8,302 nucleotides of DNA from Microthrixaceae bacterium (lineage in GTDB: Bacteria; Actinomycetota; Acidimicrobiia; Acidimicrobiales; Acidimicrobilacustridaceae): assembly GCA_023264915.1 (NCBI GenBank), contig JAHFUU010000083.1, positions 1-8,302 on the forward strand. The letters are read 5' to 3'. Made by a program: the position numbers and the translations under genes. Within the stretch, counting starts at the first letter, position 1; the number at the start of each line of letters is the position of its first letter. Positions 1 through 6,683 of the stretch are shown piece after piece. Under the pieces are notes generated by a model that was given only the letters and a program-made list of their open reading frames with translations, had not been told where the DNA came from and did no database searches.

Positions 1-4
1 AACA

Positions 5-2884
5 GTGCCTAGCGCTGCTACAACCAAGCGACCACGACCGGCCTTGCGCCGGCTCGCCCCGATCGATCCCGACACCCGCTTGCGCGAGGTGATGTCGCGG
101 CCATATGAGTACCGCGGCTGGGAGGACGTGTACCGCGAGCAGTGGACCTGGGACGACGTCGTGCACGTCTCTCACCTGCGTACCAACTGCATCTCGACCT
201 GCTCGCTCGATGCGTTCGTCAAGGACGGGATCGTCTGGCGTGAAGAGCAGAACGCGAACTACCCCCAGGAGTTCGAAGACGTTCCCGATTTCAACCCCCG
301 AGGATGCGCTTCGGGGTGCGCGTACAGCGTCCAGATGTATGACCCCACGCGCATCCGCTACCCGATGAAGCAGGTAGGCGAGCGGGGTTCGGGCCAGTGG
401 GAGCGCCTCAGCTGGGATCAGGCACTCGAGGAGATATCCGACAAGCTGATCGACGTGCTGATCGAGGACGGACCCGAATGCGTCGTGTACGACCAGGGAA
501 CGACCAACATCGACAACGGGCTCGGGTCGATGATGGAGATGCACTTCTTCGGTGGGGGCATCAACGCGAGCAGCATCGACTCGTGGGCCGGGGTCGGCGA
601 CCTTCCAAACGGCCTGATCCAGACCTGGGGCACCTACATGAGCGAGGGGACCGCGGACGACTGGTTCCTCTCTGACTACATACTCATCTGGATCGCGAAC
701 CCCAACTACACGAAGGTCCCCGACGCGCACTTCCTGTGGGAGGCTCGCTACCGGGGCGCGAAGGTCGTGTCGATCGCGCCTGACTTCAGCCCCTCCACGG
801 TCCACGCTGACCGATGGCTCAACCCGAGGATGGGCACTGACGCAGCGCTAGCCCTCGGCATGGCCAACGTGATTGTCGAGGAAGGGCTCCATGACGAAGC
901 CTTCATCCGCGAGCAGACCGATCTACCTTTCCTCGTGCGCGATGACAACGGACGATTCCTCCGCGAGAGCGACGTCGTCGAGGGCGGCTCCAACGAGGAG
1001 TTCTACTACTGGAACGAGGTGACGGGCCGGAAGGAGCTGGCCGCGGGCACCTGGGCCTCGGATGTGATGACCCTCGAGCTCGATGACGACGAGGTTCCCG
1101 CTCTCGAGGGCTCCCACTCGGTGAAGCTCGTCGACGGCACGAAGGTGCGCGTGCGCCCGGTGTTCGAGATCTTCCGCTCGCATGTGGCCCAGTACACCCC
1201 CGAGGCCGTGGCCGAGATCACCGGGGTTCCCGCCGGCAACGTCCGGACCGTTGCTCGCGAGCTGGCCAAGGCGCGCTCCGCGATGATCCTGTCGGGCTGG
1301 GGTGCCTGCAAGCACTACTACTCGGACCTGTTCCAGCGCGGCATGGCATACCTGATGGCCCTCACCGGCAACACCGGTGGCAAGCCCGGCTGTGGGATCA
1401 AGGTGTCCACGTGGTGGCCGATGCCCGGGTTCGTGCTCTCCACCTTCGGCCCGCGCCTGGCCACTGAACCCCCGCTCGAGATGCCGATGGAGCGGGCACA
1501 GATGCAAGACGTGTCGAAGATGATGTTCGACATGATGAACTCGGCGATGCGCGCGACGCCCCTCATCCCCTGGCTCTACGCGCATGATCCCGAGTGGGCC
1601 AAGGTCGCGTCGCGCGAGGCCTACTCCGACCCGGCCCTGGACCGTCCCGTCGACGAGTACATGCAGGAGATCTTCGAGAACGAATGGATGCCGATCAGGC
1701 CCCGCCCGCCCAAGCGGCCGAGGTTCTTCTACTACTCGGGCCCGAACCCGTTGCGCCGCTGGCCCAACGCCAAGACGATCCGCGACAGCCTCTGGAAGAA
1801 CATCGAGACGATCATCACCTGCGACTTCCGGATGTCCACCTCGGGCATGTGGTCTGACTACATACTGCCCTCATGTGGCTACTACGAGAAGCCCGGCATC
1901 AAGTACGTCCAGTCCTACATCCCCTACGTGGTGGTGGGCGACCGGGCCGTACCCGAGTTGTATGAATCCAAGCACGAGTGGGACATCATGTTCTTGCTCG
2001 GCCACAAGATCCAAGAGCGCGCCAAGGCCCGTGGCATCGAGACCTACACCGACGAGAACGGCGGTGTGCACAGGCTCGACAACCTCTATGACGAGTTGAC
2101 CGCAGACGGCTACTACGGCGAGGGCGAGCAAGGCGAGCGCCGCGCCCTGGACTTCATCATGGAGAACTCCCAGATCACCCGCGCGTCGAACCTGGGCGAG
2201 CAACCATGGCAGAAGGCAGTCGACGACGGCATGGTCAAGATCGAAGAGGTGAAGCCGATCGATCTGGCCATCGGGCTCAGCACCATGATGGGCGACTTCG
2301 ACTACAGCGAGCCGATGAACCAGTTCGGGTGGTTCATCAAGCGCAAGGACCCGTGGCCCACACTCACCGGCCGTCAGCAGTTCTACATAGACCACGAGTG
2401 GTTCCTCGAGGTCGGAGAGCAGCTCGCGGTGCACAAGGAGCCCCTGCCTGCCGGCGGCCCGTACCCGCTGCGCCTCAACGGTGGTCACAACCGGTGGAGC
2501 ATGCACGCGATCTTCCGTGCCAACCCGCAACTGCTCCGCCTTCAACGCGGAAGCCCCGTCGCGTTCGTCAGCAACCTCGACGCCAAGGCTCGCGGCATCT
2601 CTGACCACGACCAGATCAGGGTCTTCAACGACATCGGCGAGTTCGTTCTCAGAGCCATCGTCTCGCCCGCGGTCCAGCCTGGTGAGGTCATCTGCTATCA
2701 CGCATGGGAGGGCTACCAGTTCCCCGGCGGGGCAACCCAGAACGACGTCGCAGCGAGCCCGCTGAAGCCGAACAACATGATCGGCGACTACGGGCATCTT
2801 CAGTACCGGGGTGCCTACATGACGATGAACCATGTCCCCAAGGAGATCGCCATCGACATCGAACGGGTTCGGGAGGAGCTGTGA
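5..2884 (+). CDS. Type II DMSO reductase family molybdoenzyme, alpha (molybdopterin catalytic) subunit
   Basis: Catalytic subunit that should bind Mo-bis(molybdopterin guanine dinucleotide) and one Fe-S cluster (FS0), and oxidise or reduce a small substrate. At 959 residues it is close to the EbdA/DdhA/SerA size. Visible motifs: an FS0 site H57-x4-C62-x3-C66-x34-C101; VKDGIVWREEQ at 72-82, typical of the family; GDLPNGLIQTWG at 198-209, where D199 aligns with the Asp Mo ligand of NarG (D222) and EbdA; PDAHFLWEARYRGAKVVSIAPD at about 239-260; GTDAALALG at 277-285; and a C-terminal cofactor-binding part containing GGHNRWSMHA (826-835). The segment around 520-565 (IPWLYAHDPEW, DPALDRP) resembles the ethylbenzene/DMS dehydrogenase side of the family more than NarG. 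No twin-arginine signal is seen: residues 1-35 are basic and lack a hydrophobic core. The GTG start lies 4 bases from the window edge, so an upstream start or RBS cannot be judged. Family assignment is firm. Substrate (hydrocarbon, sterol, DMS, or an oxyanion) is unknown. Confidence 0.93.
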   Translation: MPSAATTKRPRPALRRLAPIDPDTRLREVMSRPYEYRGWEDVYREQWTWDDVVHVSHLRTNCISTCSLDAFVKDGIVWREEQNANYPQEFEDVPDFNPRGCASGCAYSVQMYDPTRIRYPMKQVGERGSGQWERLSWDQALEEISDKLIDVLIEDGPECVVYDQGTTNIDNGLGSMMEMHFFGGGINASSIDSWAGVGDLPNGLIQTWGTYMSEGTADDWFLSDYILIWIANPNYTKVPDAHFLWEARYRGAKVVSIAPDFSPSTVHADRWLNPRMGTDAALALGMANVIVEEGLHDEAFIREQTDLPFLVRDDNGRFLRESDVVEGGSNEEFYYWNEVTGRKELAAGTWASDVMTLELDDDEVPALEGSHSVKLVDGTKVRVRPVFEIFRSHVAQYTPEAVAEITGVPAGNVRTVARELAKARSAMILSGWGACKHYYSDLFQRGMAYLMALTGNTGGKPGCGIKVSTWWPMPGFVLSTFGPRLATEPPLEMPMERAQMQDVSKMMFDMMNSAMRATPLIPWLYAHDPEWAKVASREAYSDPALDRPVDEYMQEIFENEWMPIRPRPPKRPRFFYYSGPNPLRRWPNAKTIRDSLWKNIETIITCDFRMSTSGMWSDYILPSCGYYEKPGIKYVQSYIPYVVVGDRAVPELYESKHEWDIMFLLGHKIQERAKARGIETYTDENGGVHRLDNLYDELTADGYYGEGEQGERRALDFIMENSQITRASNLGEQPWQKAVDDGMVKIEEVKPIDLAIGLSTMMGDFDYSEPMNQFGWFIKRKDPWPTLTGRQQFYIDHEWFLEVGEQLAVHKEPLPAGGPYPLRLNGGHNRWSMHAIFRANPQLLRLQRGSPVAFVSNLDAKARGISDHDQIRVFNDIGEFVLRAIVSPAVQPGEVICYHAWEGYQFPGGATQNDVAASPLKPNNMIGDYGHLQYRGAYMTMNHVPKEIAIDIERVREEL

Positions 2885-3546
2885 CCGTCACCGAACAGCC
2901 TGTGCTGGTGGCCAGCCGCAAGGTCCGCGCCGCGCTGGACTCGTTGCTCGAACCCGATGCCAAGGAGTGGGCCAAGGCGGCGGTGGCATCGATCCCACTC
3001 GTGCCGACACCTGTGGACCGGCAGCCCTCGGCATATGTTCGGGCTTCGTGGAGCGAGAGGCCCCGCGGCGCCGTGTCAGAGATCGCGGTCTCGACACTGA
3101 CCAACGCGAGGGCCCTCGCGGTCCGCCTCGAATGGGAGGCACCGAGACCTTCCCGGCGCATCTCGGACTACAACGTGTACGCCGACGCCTGCGCGGTGCT
3201 GTTCGCTCGCGATGGCAGGCTCCTCGAGCACGAGACGATGGGCAGTCCCGGTCACCCTGTCGAGGGCTGGCACTGGCGGGCCGGAACCGACGAGGCCTTC
3301 GTGATCAACGCGACCGGCCTGGGGACCGCCACCCGAGTCAAGGCCCACAGCGTCTGTGCCAGCTCGCGCTGGTCCGAGGGCAGGTGGCAGGTGGTGCTCG
3401 CGCGACCGCTCGAGGCCGACGGGGTCCCCTTGGCGAAACGCAAGAAGGTACCGGTGGCGTTCGCGGTGTGGACAGGTGTCGCAGGCGAGCGTGCCGGGCT
3501 CAAGTCCTACTCACCCCAGGCCCACGAGCTCCAGGTAGGGCAGTAG
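2881..3546 (+). CDS. Type II DMSO reductase family enzyme, gamma (heme b) subunit
   Basis: Predicted 221-residue heme b subunit that passes electrons between the beta-subunit clusters and an external carrier. It matches the EbdC/DdhC/SerC family through YADACAVLFAR (100-110), the MGSPGHPVEGWHWRAG block (120-135) and the C-terminal GLKSYSPQ (206-213). M120 and K208 fall where EbdC uses Met and Lys as axial heme ligands. This is an inference from motif position, not an alignment. The GTG start at 2881 is chosen because it overlaps the alpha stop (GTGA) and has GGGAGG at 2871-2876, four bases upstream, which suggests translational coupling. The same frame stays open upstream to 2704, but that stretch lies inside alpha and encodes an Arg/Pro-rich shadow peptide. 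Unlike characterised periplasmic homologues, the N-terminus (MTVTEQPVLVASRKVRAALD) shows no Sec or Tat signal. Lying between alpha and beta is also atypical. Confidence 0.85.
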   Translation: MTVTEQPVLVASRKVRAALDSLLEPDAKEWAKAAVASIPLVPTPVDRQPSAYVRASWSERPRGAVSEIAVSTLTNARALAVRLEWEAPRPSRRISDYNVYADACAVLFARDGRLLEHETMGSPGHPVEGWHWRAGTDEAFVINATGLGTATRVKAHSVCASSRWSEGRWQVVLARPLEADGVPLAKRKKVPVAFAVWTGVAGERAGLKSYSPQAHELQVGQ

Positions 3547-3548
3547 CG

Positions 3549-4613
3549 ATGGCCAAAGACACCTCGCCCCAGCACCAGTTCGCGATGGTGCTCGACCTCA
3601 ACAAGTGCCTGGGGTGCCAGACATGCACGATCGCGTGCAAGACCCAGTGGACGCGCGGCTCGGGCATGGACGCGATGTGGTGGAACATCGTCAACACGAT
3701 GCCGGGCAAGGGCACGCCGCGCAACGCTCTCGATCTCGGTGGCGGCTACCGCGACGGAGAGCCCGTGCCGGGACAGCTCCCACCGAAGGCCGAGTGGGGC
3801 GAGGCGTGGGACTTCGACTACGACGAGGCGCTGTTCAGCGGTGATGGGCATGACTACCTGCGGCCCCGCGAGCACGACGGTGCTTCACCCACCTGGGGAC
3901 CGAACTGGGACGAGGACGTGGGAGCGGGCACCTACCCGAACTCCTACTTCTTCTACATGCCGATGATCTGCATGAACTGCTCGAAGCCGGCCTGTTTGGA
4001 GGCGTGCCCCCGCGATTCGATCTACAGGCGTGACGAGGACGGCGTGATCCTCATCGACGAGGACCGGTGCCACGGCTACCGGTTCTGCATAGAGGCATGC
4101 CCCTACAAGCGCATCTACTTCAACGAGCAGCGGGTGATCGCCCAGAAGTGCATCTCGTGCTACCCGCGCCTCGAAGCCGGCGTGGCACCGGCGTGCGTTC
4201 GCCAGTGCCCCGGCCGGATCCGCCATGTCGGCCACCTCGACGATCGCAAGAGCAACATCTACAAGCTGGTGAAGGCGTGGAAGGTGGCCTTGCCGTTGCG
4301 GCCCGACTTCGAGGTCGAGCCCAACGTGTTCTACATACCACCCACCCTGCCGGTGGCCTTCGACGAGGACGGTGCGTTCGACGACGAGGCGTGGAGGATG
4401 CCGATCGAGGACCTGCGAGCGATGTTCGGCCCTGGTGTCGACGAGGCTCTGGCGACGATCGAGACCGAGCGTGAGAAGGTGGCCGCGGGTGGCAGGTCCG
4501 AGCTGATGGACATCCTGATCTCATACAACTGGAAGGACCTGCTCGGCCCGTACCCCGAGGACCCCGGGCAGATCCCACCGCCGACGTTCGACAGCCGGAA
4601 GCTCCAGCGCTGA
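3549..4613 (+). CDS. Type II DMSO reductase family enzyme, beta (iron-sulfur) subunit
   Basis: Electron-transfer subunit of 354 residues, homologous to EbdB, DdhB, SerB and NarH. Four cysteine groups are visible: C20-x2-C23-x2-C26-x3-C30; C141-x2-C144-x4-C149-x3-C153; C174-x5-C180-x3-C184; and C201-x2-C204-x11-C216-x3-C220. In the third group the position expected to be Cys is Y177 (CHGYRFC). This predicts one [3Fe-4S] cluster beside three [4Fe-4S] clusters, as in EbdB and in NarH, where the residue is Trp. Cluster ligands in this family are shared between groups, so the groups do not map one-to-one onto clusters. The long acidic insert between the first two groups (residues 31-140) is normal for the type II/NarH family. 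The ATG at 3549 follows the gamma stop by two bases, with AGGTAGGG just upstream as a likely RBS. The same frame is open upstream to 2832, but the ferredoxin fold starts only at this ATG. No export signal is seen, as expected for a subunit exported with alpha or kept in the cytoplasm. Confidence 0.93.
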   Translation: MAKDTSPQHQFAMVLDLNKCLGCQTCTIACKTQWTRGSGMDAMWWNIVNTMPGKGTPRNALDLGGGYRDGEPVPGQLPPKAEWGEAWDFDYDEALFSGDGHDYLRPREHDGASPTWGPNWDEDVGAGTYPNSYFFYMPMICMNCSKPACLEACPRDSIYRRDEDGVILIDEDRCHGYRFCIEACPYKRIYFNEQRVIAQKCISCYPRLEAGVAPACVRQCPGRIRHVGHLDDRKSNIYKLVKAWKVALPLRPDFEVEPNVFYIPPTLPVAFDEDGAFDDEAWRMPIEDLRAMFGPGVDEALATIETEREKVAAGGRSELMDILISYNWKDLLGPYPEDPGQIPPPTFDSRKLQR

Positions 4614-4649
4614 TCGCGCCAGGCAGGCGTAACCGAGAGTGCAGTCCGA

Positions 4650-5288
4650 ATGGCGCTGACTACCACGATCTCCCGAGCACACGGGCGTGCAGCACCAGCG
4701 CGCGGCATCATCTATGGGTGGCTCACGGATCTGCTCGTGTACCCCGAGCCGGACCTGGTCCGAGCACTCGGCGACGGGACGGTCGCCAGATCGCTTCACG
4801 AGGCAGCGGAGGCCTTGCCTTACGAGCTTGCCGTCGAGGGCTTCGACTCGGTCGGCGACGCTGAGCTCGCATCGCTCGGACCGTCCTACATCGCCACGTT
4901 CGACGTACCCACCAAGGGCAGCACCTGCCCGCTCTACGGCGGCGCTCTCGGTGGTGATCGTCGCGAGACCATGGAGGACCTGCTTCGCTTCTACCGGCAC
5001 TTCGGCCTCAGCGTCGCCCACGCAGACCAGCGCGACCTGCCCGACAGCGTTGCGACGGTGGCCGAGTTCCTCGGGTTCCTCGTGCACCGCGAGTCAGATT
5101 CCTCCGGGGATGAACAGGAAGCCTTCAGGCTCGCTCAGCGCGACGTGCTCGGTCGTCACGTGTGCCGTTGGGCTCCGGTGATCCGCAAGCGCGTCGGGTC
5201 CACCTCGGCACCGCCCCTCTACCGGGCCGTGGTGGCGCTGCTGGATGACTTCTCCGCCGGTGAAGCCCAGGCCCTGTCCGAGGGCTGA
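4650..5288 (+). CDS. Type II DMSO reductase family assembly chaperone (TorD/NarJ-like, delta)
   Basis: Cytoplasmic chaperone of 212 residues, expected to bind the alpha apoprotein, assist Mo-cofactor insertion and, in exported systems, hold back export until the enzyme is folded. It is not expected in the mature complex. The family is recognised from a YGWLTDLLVYPEP-like N-terminal helix (22-34), the diagnostic YIATFDVPTKGSTCPLYGG stretch (80-98), RRETMEDLLRFYRHFGL (104-120) and LPDSVATVAEFLGFLVHRE (130-148). The remainder is helical with RDVLGRHVCRWAPVI (164-178), similar to the C-terminal helices of DdhD and NarJ. The ATG at 4650 lies 36 bases after the beta stop. The upstream GAGAG is only a weak RBS, so a later start is possible, but the first conserved helix begins near residue 18. 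A dedicated chaperone fits a functional cofactor-loaded enzyme rather than a decaying cluster. Confidence 0.88.
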   Translation: MALTTTISRAHGRAAPARGIIYGWLTDLLVYPEPDLVRALGDGTVARSLHEAAEALPYELAVEGFDSVGDAELASLGPSYIATFDVPTKGSTCPLYGGALGGDRRETMEDLLRFYRHFGLSVAHADQRDLPDSVATVAEFLGFLVHRESDSSGDEQEAFRLAQRDVLGRHVCRWAPVIRKRVGSTSAPPLYRAVVALLDDFSAGEAQALSEG

Positions 5289-5445
5289 GCTCGCCCTGGA
5301 AGGCAGGCGGGCGCTGCCGGCATCTGCGCGCCCCCCAGGACGGAGCCAGGTGTGAGCGCCGACGGCGCCCCAAGAGATGAGGGGCCGCGGATCCTACCCC
5401 AGCCACATGACTCGTCAGGTCGGGGCGGAGCCCCGACAGCGCTAG
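5289..5445. other. Convergent intergenic region between the molybdoenzyme cluster and the kinase gene
   Basis: This 157-base GC-rich spacer lies between the chaperone stop and the stop of the opposing phosphotransferase gene. No supported gene is seen. It holds a small hairpin (GCGCC, 3-base loop, GGCGC at 5356-5368) and a stronger one at 5419-5437 listed separately. Open frames crossing it are GC-driven and lack family signal. Confidence 0.6.
5419..5437 (-). terminator. GC-rich hairpin, candidate terminator shared by convergent genes
   Basis: GTCGGGGC-GGA-GCCCCGAC forms a perfect 8-bp stem with a 3-base loop. It starts 9 bases beyond the stop of the minus-strand phosphotransferase gene, and lies about 130 bases beyond the chaperone stop from the other side. 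No T-run follows on either strand, so this is not a classical intrinsic terminator. Such U-poor hairpins near stops are common in high-GC actinobacteria. Its placement fits the kinase transcript best, and termination is an inference. Confidence 0.4.
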
Positions 5446-6525
5446 CTAGTGGAGGAGGTCCCACGCGTCGAGGTCATCGACGTGTGCTGCGTGCCGCTCT
5501 GCCATGGCGAGGAACATCTCGTCGCCGTGCGCGTCGCGACCCACCAGCACCGAGGCGACCACAGCCATGTGCAGGCCTGCGAAGGTGTTGGTCCGGTAAG
5601 AGGTCCAGCAGTCCTCCGCGCTCAAGTCGATGCCCAGGGCGAGAAGGCCCTGGCGGTAGATCTCGAGCAGCTCGCGCTCGTGCTCGCGCCGGAGCTCGGT
5701 CTTGAGCCCGGCACCGAGGAAGTAGGCCGCGTCGCTTGGGCCTGGACCGATGCTGACCGTCTGCCAGTCGACCGTCGTGAGTGGTGGAGCCCCCGGCCCA
5801 TCACCGAACAGCATGTTCTCCAACCGGTAGTCACCATGAAGCAAGGTCATCGGCTTCCGGTCGGTGCACAGCCAGGTGGCGACCAGTGGCGTGAAGCGCT
5901 CGGCGGCCTGCCGGGTGCTGTCCGGGAGCCGGTCGTCATATTGCGCAAGGAACGCGTCGACCATCGTCTGGTAGATGCCAGCCAGCGCCTCACCACCGTT
6001 GTCGCTGCGGGGCGTGAGCCAGGTTCGGCCTCCCAGGTCGGGGGCATCCCACATGCTCGCGTGCAGCAGTGCCAGCTGCTCCATGGCGAGGGCCGCCTGG
6101 TCGACACTGCAACCCGCGACCTGTGAGCCTTGCACCGCGGGCCTTATGTCCTCGAAGATCAAGGCGAACTCGCCGGTCTGGAGGTCGAGCTCGACGTAGT
6201 GGCAGTGAGGGATGCGCATCTTCACCCTGCCGGCGAGCTCCTTATAGAAGGAGACCTCGCGAACGTAGATGCCCGTGATGAGGCCTGCCTGGCGACTCGT
6301 CTCGTCAGTCGAAGGGAACTTGCCGACGATGCTGGCGGGTGCTCCTCCTGCATCGCCCGTCCATGTGAGCTCGAACCGGATGTTGTCACCGAGCTTGCCG
6401 GTGCCGATGCGGGTCGGCTCGATGGAGGCAATCGAGGCACCCGGGGGGGCGGCACCCGAGGCACGAAGCACGTCGGTGAGCCAGTCGGGCGTGATGAGAT
6501 CGGGGTCGGCGATCAGGTCAGGCAT
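5446..6525 (-). CDS. Phosphotransferase family protein (APH/CHK-like small-molecule kinase)
   Basis: Predicted 359-residue kinase of the aminoglycoside phosphotransferase/choline-ecdysteroid kinase superfamily, transferring ATP phosphate to a hydroxyl of an unknown small molecule. Visible: a glycine-rich ATP loop region RIGTGKLGDNIRFELTW (39-55), candidate ATP lysine in VGKF (K69), EVSFYKEL (90-97) with a likely helix-C Glu, the catalytic loop LLHGDYRLENMLF (228-240; D232 catalytic, N237 metal), and TTVDWQ (250-255), where D253 takes the place of the DFG Asp. EVxFYxEL is typical of CHK-like members rather than true antibiotic kinases, so aminoglycoside resistance should not be inferred. I prefer the ATG at 6525 because CTCCC at 6534-6538 gives GGGAG eight bases upstream. 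An ATG at 6540 is also possible and adds five residues, but its GGGAGG (6544-6549) is only three bases away. The gene is convergent with the molybdoenzyme cluster and shares a strand with the ABC1 gene, 158 bases beyond that gene's stop. Confidence 0.85.
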   Translation of the reverse strand: MPDLIADPDLITPDWLTDVLRASGAAPPGASIASIEPTRIGTGKLGDNIRFELTWTGDAGGAPASIVGKFPSTDETSRQAGLITGIYVREVSFYKELAGRVKMRIPHCHYVELDLQTGEFALIFEDIRPAVQGSQVAGCSVDQAALAMEQLALLHASMWDAPDLGGRTWLTPRSDNGGEALAGIYQTMVDAFLAQYDDRLPDSTRQAAERFTPLVATWLCTDRKPMTLLHGDYRLENMLFGDGPGAPPLTTVDWQTVSIGPGPSDAAYFLGAGLKTELRREHERELLEIYRQGLLALGIDLSAEDCWTSYRTNTFAGLHMAVVASVLVGRDAHGDEMFLAMAERHAAHVDDLDAWDLLH

Positions 6526-6561
6526 GCACAATGCTCCCATGGGCCTCCCGCGCGGATCGAC

Positions 6562-6578
6562 TCTGCAACGCTTGCAGA
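6562..6578. promoter_or_regulatory. Perfect 17-bp palindrome, candidate operator upstream of the phosphotransferase gene
   Basis: TCTGCAA-CGC-TTGCAGA has two perfect 7-bp arms around a 3-base centre. It sits 36 bases upstream of the preferred phosphotransferase start (21 from the alternative one), where a repressor could overlap the promoter or 5' leader. A dyad of this size is typical of dimeric regulators such as TetR, GntR or MarR. No regulator gene is in the window, so the binding protein is unknown. It could also fold as a small hairpin in the transcript leader. Confidence 0.35.
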
Positions 6579-6615
6579 TTGGCAGGGCCGACCTGCGTCA
6601 TGGCCATGTCACGGT

Positions 6616-6635
6616 GCCGGAATCGAGCTTCCGGC
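6616..6635. terminator. Hairpin between the ABC1 kinase and phosphotransferase genes
   Basis: GCCGGAA-TCGAGC-TTCCGGC forms a perfect 7-bp stem with a 6-base loop, starting about 48 bases beyond the ABC1 kinase stop on the minus strand. It may end or stabilise the ABC1 transcript, which with the downstream palindrome argues that the two kinase genes are transcribed separately. There is no T-tract, so the terminator call is tentative. Confidence 0.3.
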
Positions 6636-6683
6636 CCGTTCGCGCGGAACTCCGTGTGGGCGCCTACGTCGCTCGGCGCTGCC

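Noticed and set aside
47..52. Arg-Arg pair at alpha residues 15-16 as a Tat signal
   Set aside because: It is followed by LAPIDPDTRL, not by an FLK-type motif and hydrophobic core; no n/h/c-region structure is present.
923..1585. 220-codon open frame on the minus strand inside alpha
   Set aside because: Shadow frame rich in His, Arg and Gly with no domain signal; alpha motifs on the other strand explain the sequence.
1871..2833. 320-codon open frame on the minus strand inside alpha
   Set aside because: Antisense to a strongly conserved gene; Val/Leu/Asp-rich composition typical of the complement of GC-rich coding DNA; no family motif.
2704..2880. Upstream extension of the gamma frame into alpha
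   Set aside because: The extension is a low-complexity Arg/Pro/Glu shadow peptide; GTG at 2881 has an RBS and stop-start overlap.
2832..3548. Upstream extension of the beta frame through gamma
   Set aside because: It overlaps the whole gamma gene, is Arg/Gly-rich without motifs, and the ferredoxin-like subunit begins at the ATG at 3549.
5..5288. Respiratory nitrate reductase (narGHJI)
   Set aside because: No membrane NarI gene; a soluble heme-b subunit of the EbdC/DdhC type replaces it, and alpha is about 250 residues shorter than typical NarG.
5446..6525. Aminoglycoside resistance gene
   Set aside because: The fold matches, but EVSFYKEL and the overall layout fit CHK-like metabolic kinases; no resistance-island context.
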